NCBI GenBank assembly: GCA_029959085.1
Contig: JARWIR010000005.1
Coordinates: 35,829,350-35,893,349 of the forward strand
Direction of reading: 5' to 3'
Length of the DNA stretch: 64,000 nt
DNA from: Nemophila menziesii
Taxonomy: Eukaryota > Streptophyta > Magnoliopsida > Boraginales > Hydrophyllaceae
Every line of letters starts with the position of its first letter. Within the stretch, counting starts at the first letter, position 1. The notes under the pieces are model-generated. The model was not told the origin of the DNA. It searched no databases and was given only the letters and a program-made list of their open reading frames with translations. Both the position numbers and the translations under genes were made by a program. Of the stretch, positions 33,291 to 45,614 are shown one piece after another.

Positions 33291-33830
33291 ACGTCGAACT
33301 TCAACGACGTTAAACAAACGTGATCTTGAGAGACAACCCATGTTTTAGTCGCTTTAAGTTTTAAATTTTCATGTTTGTAGTGTATATTACTTGAAGTCTT
33401 TTAGGAATTATGTATATTAGAGTTAATGAGAAAGGTAGAAGTTGTTTTTGTTGTGCAGGCTATGTAGAAGATGAGTTTTGCGTGGAATGCTTGAAAAATT
33501 CATGCTCACAGCAGGTCGAGCGGTATACCTCCACGCACAATACCCTCGTGATCGTATCCTTTACGGTCAAAGTCAAAGAGTTCAAAGCATTTGAGTGGTA
33601 TATCGTGCCCTACGGGAGGTATACCGTCCCCCAACCAAGCATAATGACGGTGCAGACACAGTACAAAAGTCAGTATGTTCATACCTTTGGAGCGGTATAA
33701 TGTGCCCTATAGGCGGTATACTGTGACGCGATCGACCAAGAATCAGAGGTTTTGTTCATAACCAAAGGATTTGTAAGGTCACACGTAAGAGGTATTTAGT
33801 ATCGTAGGATAACTTCATATATAGCCGGGA
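33291..33830 (+). other. gypsy post-pol region with GGTATACC repeats
   Basis: Begins GGTAACACGTCGAACTTC and GAGACAACCCATGTTTTA (33281-33345), a segment shared almost base for base with 49944-50005 of the composite element. A TTTGTTGTGCAG splice-acceptor-like site ends at 33458. Two exact GGTATACC palindromes (33522-33529, 33618-33625) and GGCGGTATA copies (33692, 33713) follow. No protein is recognisable; the frame at 33410-33700 is not supported. Confidence 0.55.
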
Positions 33831-34200
33831 GGGATTTTGGGAGAACACGGAAGACCACTTCTCCTTTATTCCTAGAAACAGTAAGTAAACTACACTGGGA
33901 ATTACTATCAACACTCAAGCATCTTTCTGATACATTTTAACTCATTTATTAGTTTAATTTGCATTTTCAGTTTGGTTCTTATTTCTTATTTCAATTAATC
34001 GTTTAGCTTAATCATAAAACCCCCAAAACATATTTATTTACTTTATTGTTATTTAGTTGCAACTTACACTGTCATACTCTTGAACACATTAATCTTAACC
34101 TTGATAGTCCATATGGAGATGATAAACCTTATATTTATCAAATTTTTACTTGTCAACGACCCGTACACTTGTGGGAAGTCAACCCTCTCAAGGGTGTCAA
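33831..34200 (+). repeat. tail of a further gypsy LTR
   Basis: The end reads GTCAACGACCCGTACACTTG (34153-34172), the same 3-prime LTR block as in copy d and the composite LTRs, preceded by a TCCATATGGAGATGATAAAC segment. No primer binding site follows. Only the LTR tail is recognisable. Confidence 0.5.
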
Positions 34201-35149
34201 TTTATATCACACTCTAGGGGATGACATTGACCCAAAAGGAGGTCTTAGAAATCCAACTATTCAATGTGTTTTGAAAACCCAGTCTCTTCATAACAAAAAT
34301 CAATATTTTGTATCACTTGGTCATTCAATATTTTCATATTTCGTCATCGAGTTTTGATGTAGGTGATTAGTAGGATACCAACCGATTGCTCGCCTCTACT
34401 TACCATCGTTGTCGAGTTGTATCCAAGTGAGGTAGTAGAAGACCAATAGGCGACATATCTTTTCTTGTGCTTGAGATTTTCCTTTGTTGCTAACTCGTCG
34501 CGGAGTTGTGGAGTAGTAGGTGGCAATATTTATGGTGATGCCCAGATTTTACAACTTTGACTTTGTAATGACTCGGGAAGTTTGGTGACCTTTGGTTTAG
34601 ATCCCTTTTGATCAAGCTCCTTGTATCTTCGTATAACCCTGTCCTTAAATCTTAATCTCAAAGTGTTCTAAATATGTATACAAACACATTAAAAAACCAA
34701 AACACATTCCAATCATAAAATTTCATGTCATGACTCAATTATACACAAAACTTATGTAAAATCACTATTTTGCACCCATTATAACTTTGAAATGACGTCT
34801 CTTAAATTCCATAAACATCTACAAATAAGAAGACATCACATATCGATGAACTTTGAGAGAAAATCAGAGTAGTGACGAAAGTATGGCTAGTGCATCCATC
34901 TTTTTGGAATGGATCAATATCTTAAGAGATAGATGCTCATGGGGATCCACTTTTACAGACAAATACATCTGATGAGGCCATTGTTTCCAATGTGAATATG
35001 ATCAGAGGCCAATCTAACCCACTGAATAAGGATGGCTTTAATGAAATGTTGCTCATATTTCTCATAATGGGATATGCCAACTAAGAATTGATGCTCATTT
35101 GGTGCAAGATTTAGAAGTAAAGGTGAATATTCTAAGGTCGGACATAAAA
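34201..35149. other. probable gypsy-derived spacer
   Basis: Upstream of the gag fragment and probably part of the same element, but I can read no domain. Short frames at 34046-34357 and 34344-34526 are unsupported. Confidence 0.35.
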
Positions 35150-35690
35150 TTATATCTTTTAAAATTGTAATTGGGCATGCTTACTCATTTCCCATCACTA
35201 GATAATTTTACTGGAGAGGCAAGCGATAATCCAATGATGTCATTACAAAAATTTCTAACAAATTTATGACCTAAATATCACTGAGGGTGTCAGGGGGAAC
35301 AAATGTATCTATTTATGTTACCATTTTTCATTGTTGGTGGAGCAAGTAATTGGTTGGACTAACTCACCGGTATCTATTGATACACATACAAAGCAAAAAG
35401 AGCATTTTTAGCAAAACAAACCCCACACAATGCAGATGAAGGAGAGGAACATTCACATTACTTTTCATATGGAGTCAAGAGATAGTATTAGTGAGGCATG
35501 GATGCGATACCTGATGCTCCTCCAAAGATTCTCTAATCAAAAGAATCTACTTGAACAACAACTTGGAGTTTTCTACCATGGTTTGGATTCCTATACCGTG
35601 AAATATTTAAATTCATATCCCAAGGATGTTGGAATTATATGCCTGATACAAGGAATTTCCACTTTGTTAATGCAATAGTTAAAAATTGTC
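35150..35690 (+). pseudogene. Athila-like gag (Retrotrans_gag) fragment
   Basis: Frame-shifted pieces give FTGEASDNPMMSLQKFLTNL, then LPFFIVGGASNWLD (compare F-P-x-S-L-x-x-x-A-x-x-W-L), a KRAFLAKQTP block, and in another frame ISEAWMRYLMLLQRF with LEQQLGVFYHGLDSYTVKYL. The last matches the E-A-W-x-R-(F/Y)-x-x-L-L ... F-Y-x-G-L gag helices. Frame changes near 35425 and stops make it dead. Confidence 0.75.
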
Positions 35691-38600
35691 TTGTAACTAA
35701 TGAGGATCATCTACGTTCCTATTTTCGATTATTCTAGACACCGAACCATTTACCATTGCTTTAAATGGGACTTTTGGAGGACAGACAATAATTTCCATCA
35801 CTGCAATTTATGGATGTCGCCTTGATCGGATACCGTTTATGTGTTCACAATAATGGTCCTCCTGATTACTTTTGGATCCATGGTCCTCACATCTGCTTCT
35901 TTATCTTCTCTCATAGATGACTTCAAATGGATGATGTTTCTTTGTAGGGTCGACTTTGGTTTGTTTCTCAGACCTTGTTGTTTTTGTTTATTTTTCTTGT
36001 ATTTTTTTTATTTATATTTTCCCCCGCCCCCACCCCTCGTATGTAATAATTCACACTTCTCTTTTAATACTATGCACTTTAGACCAAAAAAATTGAGCAT
36101 GTACACATGCAATAACATAGACAAGTTGGTTTACTTTATTGTACTATGTGTACGAACCAAATAGTGTCCATATAACTCTGCTTGTTGGGTATATGACTTG
36201 GCATACATCTACATCCATTTCATGGTAGGGTTGATATTGACAATTTCAAGTTGGTATTTGAAGATTGAGGCTATATATGTAAAGAATAGTTGCAAGATAT
36301 TTTGATAACCATGCAAGATGTAAACTTGATAGTTTACTAGTAGAATATTAGAGGGTAATATTTGTTTATTTAAATTTGGTAGGCCGAAAATAAGTATTGC
36401 TTAAGTGATTTAAGCCGACCCTTTATAATACAGGTTTACTTTATGGAGTCTAATCATGTTTCCTTAGTGGAACAGTTACGCAATTTAGGTATGATTAATT
36501 GACTTGTATTGATATACTTATTAGTCATGGTTAACGATATCTTTTGGTTCCTATTATGTACGTGTAAATAGTTATCAAATTGCTAAACCGGATTTAGCAA
36601 TATCACCAAGATGAAAAAAGAATAACAATTCAATAAATTGATTTATTTTATTTTCTACAAAAATATAATATTAGGTAATTAATTATTGTTTGATAAATAT
36701 AAGAAAACAATATCATATATATTTCTAATCTTATTAAATAATATGATTAACTGGTTTTAATTCTAAATGTACATCACTATTGGACTAGGATAATATTTAG
36801 TCTCACTGATAATCCTTCAACGATAACTTGTAACTTATCTACATTACTTGTCAAGGATCTGTATGTTGTGGAGGGTCACCTCTTTCTTTGTATTGATTTA
36901 TTATATCACAACTGGGAGCACAACACTTACCTTTCTTTGTATGTTCACGACCTTACAGCCTTAAGAAAGTGGGGTACGCCTCACCCTTAGGATTGATGAT
37001 GATTTAAGCTGCATGGAGTTCCTTCATTAGCCCTGCAAGTTCATTTTTCCAGCCTTACTCATGTTGTAAATGAGCTTGAGTTGGTCTTATGATACCACAA
37101 GTTTCACATAAGAATACAAAATTTCCTAATCTTTTTTTCATTACACCATATCGACAAATAGAAATAATGATCTATCATTTCCTTACGCAATGTTACCCAT
37201 ATTTCTCTAGATTTTCAAAATATGAACAATTCATGGTGAATACATACATTTTAAGCAAGATGGGATTTTTTAATCAAGCATCACATATGATGGATATTAA
37301 ATTTTGCACAATTAATAAGAAATCAATAACTAGTATAAGAGTCATTCTTGAGTCACCAAATGGTCTTTTCTTTTGGGAGAAGAGTTTTCATTTAATGATA
37401 ACAATCTCCCACCATTCTTTCTTATCCTTCTTTACCATCGTTAAGTTGTGTCCATACTAATTCCATCTTTTATGACCTACAAATCTTGGGAATATACCAT
37501 CTAGGAAAATACTATTTAGATCCACTTTTTCCACCAGTGACAAATGAATTAAATACGAAAGCGATGATAACAAAACATGTACCGAAGGAGACATGAGTTT
37601 TGTTTAGAATCGTGTGCAAATCAAGCCCTATGAATTGAGAAAAATATAAGGATTAGAAAGTAGGTGTCAAAAGGCACATGATTTCTCTTATATCAATTTT
37701 TCTTTGAATTGTGAAAATAAAAAACCTTTTAGTTGAAACAATATAAGGAGTATATTGTACAATTTAAAGAGTTTCAGTTTTAACCCATATGACTAATAAA
37801 GTATTATCCCCAACAACATTTCTTATCATCTAATCAGACAATATCTATACAAGAATATTATAAACTACTCGATAATTAAAACACACTCAATGAACCTGGT
37901 TTTTGTAAATATTTTCTATATAATATCAAAAACTGGTAGGCTCAATGATTTTATTTAGTTATAAATAGGTAATCAAGGATCTAAGATATGAAAGGTCTGA
38001 ATACAAGTTATGTTTTTGTTCTCAGGTTTCATACGGGCAAACATACCAGATTTGAATTCCTATAGGTCATAACTCAAGTTAGTGGTGCAATGGATTAAGT
38101 AGTTTTACATTTGAGAGTTAATAAATTTGGAATATTTAATTTTTGTTGTATGTTCTTTACTTTTCGATTTAACATAATGAACTTTTTTTATGAAATGTAT
38201 TTTTTGTTTATATGATATAGTGTCCTCGGGTACGGGTAATTTATGAATGTTGCATTCATATGGATATAATGTAATACCCATTTTTTTAATTAGCCGACCC
38301 CGAGCATCACAATTCATGATTTTAACATACAATAGAAAATAAGAAGGTGAATACGATTAACACACTAATTTCTAATAAAAACACCGATTGGATGAAAGTA
38401 TCATCCTCTTTCCACTTAAGAACTTATGAGTAAAAGTAGGAGATTAAATGCATCGTCTTTTTCTTATCAAGAACGATAAAGATTTGAAACATGTGTATCT
38501 TAATATCCCTCTTAGTGAATGATAAAGATTTGATGCAAATGTCATGATTTTCAAGCCTCCATAGATAACCGGTCGGCAGGAGATTAAGTGTTAACTATCT

Positions 38601-39044
38601 TATGAACTACTTCACCACGTGATTTAAATCCCATATAGGAAACCGCTCTCCTTCTATCCAATCACGATGATCATTCTCCTTCCAATTCTAAAAATTAACA
38701 ATGAAGCAAAATATCAAAATACATAATAATGAATTTTCCGATTATAGTGTAAGAAAGACATGTAGTTTAGTTTCTCACATGCAGACACTTCATTCGGTAC
38801 GATTCTTTCTCATCCTGTACTGTTATAATCACATTCTTTTCGCTGAGAGATTCTACCAACATATGTATATAACTTTTTATTACCAATTGAAGTACTAAAC
38901 CTTATGATTTGGATAAGATAAGTTTGACTTACGCATCTCTCAAGTATCTCGTTATTCTGTAAAGAATGAAATATTTTAGTGAATGAGTACAACAATTTAA
39001 ATATATTGTATACGAAAATTACTTACGGCACTACTTCTAAAGAT
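35691..39044. other. long stretch without recognisable gene
   Basis: A C-rich patch (ccccgcccccacccctcg at 36021) lies in a T-rich context, and the 123-codon frame at 37089-37460 has no recognisable domain. A CAATCTCCCACC block at 37401 resembles the complement of a copia polypurine tract, hinting at another decayed element. Otherwise nothing. Confidence 0.4.
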
Positions 39045-39292
39045 AATCATTTCGATTTTGTTGATCTGCAACTCAATCTGTTTATTAACAATTAAAATAA
39101 TAAATCAATAAGGTAATATGTATTTAATTTTGAAAAATTATTTCATCACTAATATAATACAAATACCTAATCATTTCGATTTTGTTGATTCGCAACTCAA
39201 TTTGTTTATTAACAATTAAAATAATAAATCAGTAAGGCAATATGTATTTAATTTTGAAAAATTGTTTCATCACTAATATAATACAAATACCT
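39045..39292. repeat. tandem duplication, 124-bp unit x2
   Basis: Two adjacent copies starting AATCATTTCGATTTTGTTG (39045 and 39169) and ending AATACAAATACCT, with only a handful of differences. The near identity suggests a recent local duplication. Confidence 0.92.
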
Positions 39293-39476
39293 ATGGGGTG
39301 TCTATTATATTAACTATTTTTTATATGTGAACCGGTCAGGTTGGACCTACTCTGTTCAGATCAGTTTCAACCCATTGACCAGGCTGAATTTTTCTATAGA
39401 TGAAGATATAATACCGAGATGTGGTATCTATCTTTGGAAGTGTTTCCAGTAAATACCACATGTACTGCTCCAAAGA

Positions 39477-39805
39477 ACAAATTTATAGAATTCATGTGGT
39501 ATTTTGATCTTAATAATATTTAGATACTTATAATTATATAAATAGTAATAAGCATGCTTGAATATGTGATTCAACATTCTTACATAACAAATTTATAGAA
39601 CTCATGTGATATTCAGATTCTAATAATAATTAAAGACTAATCATTATGAAAAATACTAATGAGCATGCTATGTGATTAAACATTCTTGCATAAAAAATTT
39701 ATAGAATTCATGTGGTAATCAGATCCTAATCATATTTAAATACTAATCATCATAAAAATACTAATAAGTATGCTTGAATATGTTGATTTAATATTCTGAC
39801 ATAAC
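39477..39805. repeat. tandem repeat, about 108-bp unit x3
   Basis: Three consecutive units starting near 39477, 39587 and 39693, each beginning AAATTTATAGAATTCATG (or AACTCATG), with an internal AGCATGCTTGAATATG and ending near ACATTCTTACATAA. They are more diverged than the 124-bp duplication upstream. Confidence 0.85.
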
Positions 39806-40260
39806 ATTATCATAACATTAAGTAGTAAACGAATCTCCTGATTGTGGGTCAAAGATAAGATTCATGCAAAATTATATGACATATATCCAAAAAATTATAA
39901 GTTACACTAACTTTTATGAAAATACTCAAAAACTGAAAGTCTAGAAATTTGAGGATATGTAATTATTTCAGTCAACAATCTGTCCAAATATTATAACGTA
40001 AAAATAGCTCAAATAAAGTTAATTTTCAATTAGACAAATTATCTTGTGATACATAATTTAACATGGACGTAATTTTATTTTTTGATTAGATTTTCTTGTC
40101 AACTTTTTTCTAATGATTTTCAATATTTTAGCATTGACAAAATTATTCTAAATATTGATGATTTTCATTAAAGAAATTAAATAATAAAATTATTGGGTAG
40201 CGAGTAGGAGGAGTGGGGTTAAAATGGTGGTCAGGAAAGAAGTTGAGCATGATAAGTTTA

Positions 40261-40488
40261 TTTTTATAATTTTTTGACACTTGGCACAATCAGAGGCGTT
40301 GGAGGCTCACATATTTTCCTCTAAAGCAATCTTAGCCACTATTTAACTTTAGATTTGTCATATATATTCATTTGTTTTTATAATTTTTTGACACTTGGCA
40401 CAATTAGAGGCGTTGGAGGCTCACATATTTTTCTCTAAAGCAATCTGAGACACTATTTGACTTTCAATTTGTCATATATATATATACG
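40261..40488. repeat. tandem duplication, 114-bp unit x2
   Basis: Copies at 40261 and 40375 share TTTTTATAATTTTTTGACAC, then GAGGCGTTGGAGGCTCACAT and AAAGCAATCT. Few differences, and no gap between copies. Confidence 0.9.
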
Positions 40489-42439
40489 AACAATGTGTAA
40501 TTAATTTTAGAAAGAAAAGATGAACATTGATGCATGGTTCTTATATAATATTAAATACAAATTATTATAATAATTTAAGTAGACTGAGTTTCATGTGAAC
40601 TTCCTAAAAATATCGATAACCGAAAGACCTATGATATTTATTATATCAATGGTCAAACCATGTAATTTAGGATAGTTTTGAAAACTTTCATGCAAAATGC
40701 ACTGAGAATAAGGTATTCCCATGAAATATTTGCCTCAAACTTGATCATTATTCAAAAGAAAGATCATATAAAACTTGCAACTGTCGGAGATGTTAAATTA
40801 TCTTGGTCGAGTATACAAACTAACCAAGAATCAAACCATATTGGCAATTATGGCACGTCAACGAAGTAATGGTTGATTGATTTTAATTTGGGTTATTAAA
40901 CTACTCTGAAACTTTTTTTTTCAGGAAATTCAAATTAGTATATTGTTAAGGACAAACAAAGTATATATACAAGAGTAGTACATAATTTATCGAATGAACA
41001 TGCAAATAATTTAGATCAATGTCCATGTATTCTTATATTTATAAACACAATTAAAATGTTTTTAGTTGAACATACACAATTATATAAAGTTGTTATAGTG
41101 ATAGAAAATTCATAATTGACATTATCATTGTACAACATAACGATGAATAAACACGTGAATTCAAAATATAAACTAAATTCTAACTAATTAAAGTATTTTA
41201 TTTTAGACTTGCTAAAGTAAATATTGATCTATATTTACTTCAACGAGTCCAAAATACAATAATTTAATTAGTTGGACTTTATTTTATGATTTGCATCATT
41301 TAGGTAAAGCACAAAATAATATATTGTAAAGAGTTGGACTTCAAATGTAAATAAAATTCAAATTAATATATAATTATTTAAAATCTACTGATCTTCAGTA
41401 GATTTTATATTAAAATAAAAATTTACATAGTAAAACAAATATATCCAAAAAAAATAAAAAATTCCCAATTTGTTTGACAATAGCGTGTGGAAGTTGCAAT
41501 TCGGTTATGGATATCGGTGTCAAAGCTTACCTACATAAGGGAGATTAATTGACCAGATCACCCGCCGTCAACATCAAACGGCCATGCCGTTACTAGTAAA
41601 CTTTCCTAATCTTAAAACTTCACATAATAGACATTATATAAACAACACAAAATTAGTAAAAATGGTAAACGGAGAAATGGCAAATAGTTAACAGTGTCAC
41701 TTCATCCTTATCCTAATTCTCTGTTATCATGCAACATTCATAGTACGACATATTTGAACATGCCCATACTGCTTTCACTTCGACATGTCTCCACGAAACC
41801 TCTTGTATTTTTTTTTTTATTTTACTAAATATTACTTGGAGTAACATTAAATGGAAATTAGAATTATCAATAGCTAAACACTATAAATAAATTTAATATT
41901 TTTATAAAGAGTTAATGGGTTAAAAGGTCCAAAAATCATTTTTCTCATCATAAAAAATTGGGTATTTGTTTTCACTTAATGATTTCTTAATCAAGTTCAT
42001 TAAGACATTGTATCGATAAGACATTTTGTTTATCCTGACCAATTCAGATATGAATGACTCTTAACTGTTATGTTTTATTAAGATTTCAAGATAAGTCTGA
42101 TTTGTTCAAACACTAACTCTTAATAAAATTAATTCTATTCACTTGTTTATTCAGCATTCAGTACTTATCACATAAAAAACAAACGACAAGTCTCAACAAG
42201 ATCAGTTTTTTCCCAAACCAAAAAGATTCAAGTATTAATGAGTTCACTTTGTATTTTAGTGTGTTGCGGGTTTTGTTTAATGGGTTACATATTTTTAATG
42301 GATTGTTTGTATTTTTAAATAGGGTGTGTCTATATTTCAATAGGTTATGTGTGTGTCTTCTCTAAAATTAGTGTGGACCTTATTAGTCAACAATTTTTCT
42401 ACCTAGATCTTTTATATCAGTCTCACTTTAATAAATCGA
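40489..42439. other. AT-rich spacer, possible MITE trace
   Basis: No gene recognised; the frame 40678-40869 has no domain. Around 42045-42165 the sequence ATTCAGATATGAATGACTC and TTATTCAGCATTCAGTAC resembles the ATTCAG-rich short elements common in eudicots, but I cannot define ends. Confidence 0.35.
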
Positions 42440-42663
42440 TCATTTGTTTTAATTTTCTAATAATTAACAATATACGATAACTTGCCAATCCCGCAGCCTG
42501 TCGTGTCCTTACAATAAAACATCATTTGACCTTATACTAAGTCATCATTGATGATTAATATTTAAATTTAGTCCTCGTGGCATTAATCACAATGACTATA
42601 TTTATCTCTTATATTTTTACCTGCTCAGTGAAAAGTCATTGTCTTGGGCATACAATCCTAACA
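42440..42663 (-). repeat. copia relic 3, LTR start (minus)
   Basis: On the minus strand, right after a GTGCGAGTGGGAGAT polypurine tract, the sequence opens TGTTAGGATTGTATGCCC and continues AAGACAATGACTTTTC. This is a common plant copia 3-prime LTR start. The outer end is not identified; the boundary given is only as far as I follow it. Confidence 0.55.
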
Positions 42664-42678
42664 ATCTCCCACTCGCAC
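42664..42678 (-). promoter_or_regulatory. copia polypurine tract (minus)
   Basis: Minus strand GTGCGAGTGGGAGAT, directly before the TGTTAGG LTR start. Plus-strand priming site of copia relic 3. Confidence 0.6.
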
Positions 42679-43260
42679 AAGAGAATTCGTTCATGAGGCA
42701 TTCCCGTTGAATCAGGGTATGAGACTGAGGCTTCTTCCAGTCAAGGTATACACTAGCACCTCAGTAATCACAATATCATTCATGAGCTTAGCTTTTTATT
42801 TTGCTGAGCAAAATAACTATGTGATTTTATACATGTCACTCTCACTAATCTTATACAAAATCGTACTAGTGTACTGGATTTCTTTCACATCATCAAATTT
42901 TCTAATTTTTCAGCCTTCTTATGTAAATGTGGCTCCTCTTGTAGTAACTACTCAATTTTCTCATATCTATGAGGAATTGACGCTTGACTGCAAATCATCA
43001 ATTTCATACACATGTTCCTGTTTGAAATTTTGTGTGATATTTTTCATATTGAATACGTAGATTTTTGTTCACTATATGTAATTGTCAGTTCCATTATGTT
43101 ATATATAAATCCTCGGTATTTCTCAGAACTTACGTTTTATCAAGTTCATTTAATAAACTCGGCGATGTATCAGAGCCAATTGATCATGGGGTAACATGTG
43201 GGGAAGTTGAAAAGAAAATAGTTGCCATATCATGTTTTCACATTTGAATATTGAAAGAAA
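42679..43260 (-). other. copia relic 3, 3-prime internal sequence
   Basis: It lies upstream (minus strand) of the polypurine tract, where copia elements have the RNase H end and trailing sequence. I cannot read a domain. Copia element 2 begins at 43261 on the other strand and probably cut it. Confidence 0.4.
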
Positions 43261-44240
43261 TGTTGGGGGAGGGAGTGCCAACCACTAAGTAGAAGTGTAT
43301 CTACACTATCTTCTTGGTTAAGGATCATTTTTGTTTTCTAAGCCAAAATCATCATTTTATTTTCAAAAATGATGGATTAACATTATTTTTTTCTTTTCGG
43401 TTTTTGAACTTTAAAAAAGTGACTTGACAGTTTGAACTGCCAACGATAGGTTTTTTTTCAATTTGTAACCGCTGGGCTGAAACTAATTTTTGTTTTATAA
43501 TGGTACTGCATATATTTAAATCTTGATTTTTTAATTATGTGATTGAAATGAGATTTGATTTTGTGCCTCCCTTTATAGTGGATATTTTCTTAACCACTAA
43601 ATTATCCACACCATTCATGTTTATCATCGATTTTGATATTTATATGATATAATTATATTGTGATTTGATTATTTTAAATGAAACAATAAGGATTTTACTA
43701 TTAGCATGTGTTTAACTGACAGGTTATTTTATCATATAATTTGAACAAGTGGGTTATTTTTATGATGTTTGATTGATATACCTATATGCCTTACTTATAA
43801 GCATGTGTAGTTATGATCATATTATGTGAAATATAAACTATGCTTTGGTTGATAGAATAAGTTGACCATGCTTTCGTGTAACCCGATATAAATGTGAAAC
43901 TTTATTTTATATGGTTTAATTGGTGTATCTTAAATGTGTTAGATACATGACTTACTAGTTAACATATTGTGTCAATTGCATATGTATATATTGAAAACTT
44001 AGGTTACTATATGGATAATTTTAATCCATAATTACTAAACCATACGGGTCTAGTATATTTCATCGTAATTGATTGTGCTGGAATAGTGAAAATTCTGTAG
44101 AGAACTTAGCATTTTGTTTTGGTGAAATTGAGTTATAATTTGATAAACAAAAGTATGGTGATTTATGATTGGTAATTTAGTGAACATTTTGTGTTACTTC
44201 TTTGTTTGCTATGTATAAATTTAATTTGTATTTTATGACA
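43261..44240 (+). repeat. 5-prime LTR of copia relic 2
   Basis: Opens TGTTGGGGGAGGGAG and closes TTTTATGACA (TG...CA), 980 bp, one base before a primer binding site. There is no second LTR in the window to confirm it; the 3-prime end was lost at foldback D. Confidence 0.65.
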
Positions 44241-44241
44241 A

Positions 44242-44252
44242 TGGTATCATTG
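44242..44252 (+). promoter_or_regulatory. copia primer binding site
   Basis: TGGTATCATTG, close to TGGTATCAGAGC, the initiator-Met tRNA site. It lies one base after the LTR end, which is standard for copia. Confidence 0.65.

Positions 44253-44256
<4 letters not shown>

Positions 44257-44342
<86 letters not shown>
44257..44342. repeat. (TA)n microsatellite
   Basis: About 42 uninterrupted AT/TA dinucleotides just downstream of the copia primer binding site. The minus-strand frame over it encodes poly Ile-Tyr and is an artefact. Confidence 0.95.
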
Positions 44343-44346
<4 letters not shown>

Positions 44347-44479
44347 GTTCGTAGATATACTATAAAATAATTATGAGTAACACATTTTTTACCTTTAAAG
44401 AAGAACACAGATGAATGGTGATATAACTGTACCCTATGAGACCTCGTGTTACACTGAGTACTCGAGAAACTGGAACTTA

Positions 44480-45160
44480 AGGTTGTTAATAATGTGATTA
44501 TTAAGCTTGGAAAAGGCTTCACAACTCAACACATGAGGAACATATTGACTTATCATGTTTGGAGATACAAAGATTCTATTATCCGAGAAATATTGATAAG
44601 TTATATGTATTGCTTAGTCTATAAGTATCACAAGTATCCTACCATTTATGAGACATGGGAATACTCTTAAGGAGATGATCAAGGATATTACCATATCGAT
44701 GTTGCATTAGTGGACACGAAAGAACGACTATACTCGTGAAAGGACACCTGGTCATGGCATTTAATACATCTAAGAGTGATGTTTAAAGTGATTAGGAAAG
44801 TGATGAACAACAAATTTAAGTAATCATAAATCTCTTTCAAATAATTGGGAGTATTAGAAAGTGACTGTGACGCATATTAACATCAATAGGTTTGATTATC
44901 TACTTGAGTTGTACTCAAGAATGAGTGTATTTGAGTACTTTTTTCCTCCTAGTTGAACATATATTACTGATTCTATCTCTCAAACGAAATTGTGCAATAG
45001 AGCAAGAGAACTAAAAAGAAAAATGGTGATATATTTAGTTCTAAGAAGATCAAGATCATTAGTCACAAAAAAACAAACTTTAATCATAAGAGATAAAAGA
45101 GTAAGATGAGATGCTACATATATGACAAGTTGGGTCACTTAACTTGTGAACTCAAAATTG
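44480..45160 (+). pseudogene. copia gag relic with zinc knuckle
   Basis: Plus-strand frames show a gag-like run ending in a MRCYIYDKLGHLTCE block (about 45105-45150). This corresponds to the C-x-x-C-x-x-x-x-H-x-x-x-x-C knuckle, with the second Cys replaced by Tyr. Preceding Lys/Arg-rich sequence fits gag. Frames are broken throughout. Confidence 0.6.
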
Positions 45161-45614
45161 TAGCACTATTTTCTTTTATGATTTTTGCATATGTTGCTAG
45201 CACCATGTTGTAACTGATTTTATCCTATGTGGATTATGGACTTAGGAGAAATAAACCTTGTAATAAGAGATCGACAGACCTATATAATGTACCATGAATG
45301 AAAATCTGAGTTGGCATAAGATGGATATATGTAGATGACAATAGTAGTTCATGATATATATAGATTGCAAAAATAGTTACCATCAAGGGTTTGCCACAAG
45401 TACTGGAGCTTGCGAAGTGGTCAAAACTTATATCTACATGATATCTTAGGTGCACAAATTTTTGGCACAAATTGGTCTCAATCATCGTTCTTCTGGGTTT
45501 AAGTTTAGTACAACATCTCCATGACAAACAGTAAGTGTATGTCACAATACTACATAATATGGATTTGTCTTTAAAACAAGGGGTTATTGTTGAAAACATG
45601 CTCATTAAACTCTC
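45161..45614 (+). pseudogene. copia protease-region relic
   Basis: It follows the gag knuckle and should hold the protease. A plus-strand reading gives KRSTDLYNVP and RWIYVDD, weakly like the R-Y-I-x-V-G-D stretch after the active site. The active-site D-S-G is not readable. The frame 45234-45692 on the minus strand is a shadow. Confidence 0.4.

Larger units (their letters stand above)
29040..34200 (+). mobile_element. rearranged Athila-like gypsy relic
   Basis: In order: a 3-prime internal region (29040-30215, with homology to 52090-52260 of the composite element, such as GGGTTGAGTGAGAA and CCCTAAGCCTA), a polypurine tract, an LTR (30239-31629), then protease, the pre-RT segment, an integrase C-terminus and the post-pol motif. 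Gag, RT, RNase H and the integrase core are missing. A hAT MITE and a GC-rich repeat are inserted. Because internal sequence lies on both sides of one LTR, this is a recombined structure. Confidence 0.7.

Noticed and set aside
33022..33304. Minus-strand frames of 61-73 codons
   Set aside because: They overlap the plus-strand integrase C-terminal GPF module, which has clear family motifs.
37089..37460. 123-codon plus-strand frame
   Set aside because: No recognisable motif or repeat context; length is within chance expectation for AT-rich DNA over 64 kb.
39045..39805. CRISPR-like array
   Set aside because: Adjacent units without spacers, two or three copies, in a plant genome.
43261..44240. 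TG...CA unit as a solo LTR
   Set aside because: A copia primer binding site and gag follow directly, so it is the 5-prime LTR of copia relic 2 and not solo.
44247..44522. 91-codon minus-strand frame with poly Ile-Tyr
   Set aside because: Translation of a (TA)n microsatellite.
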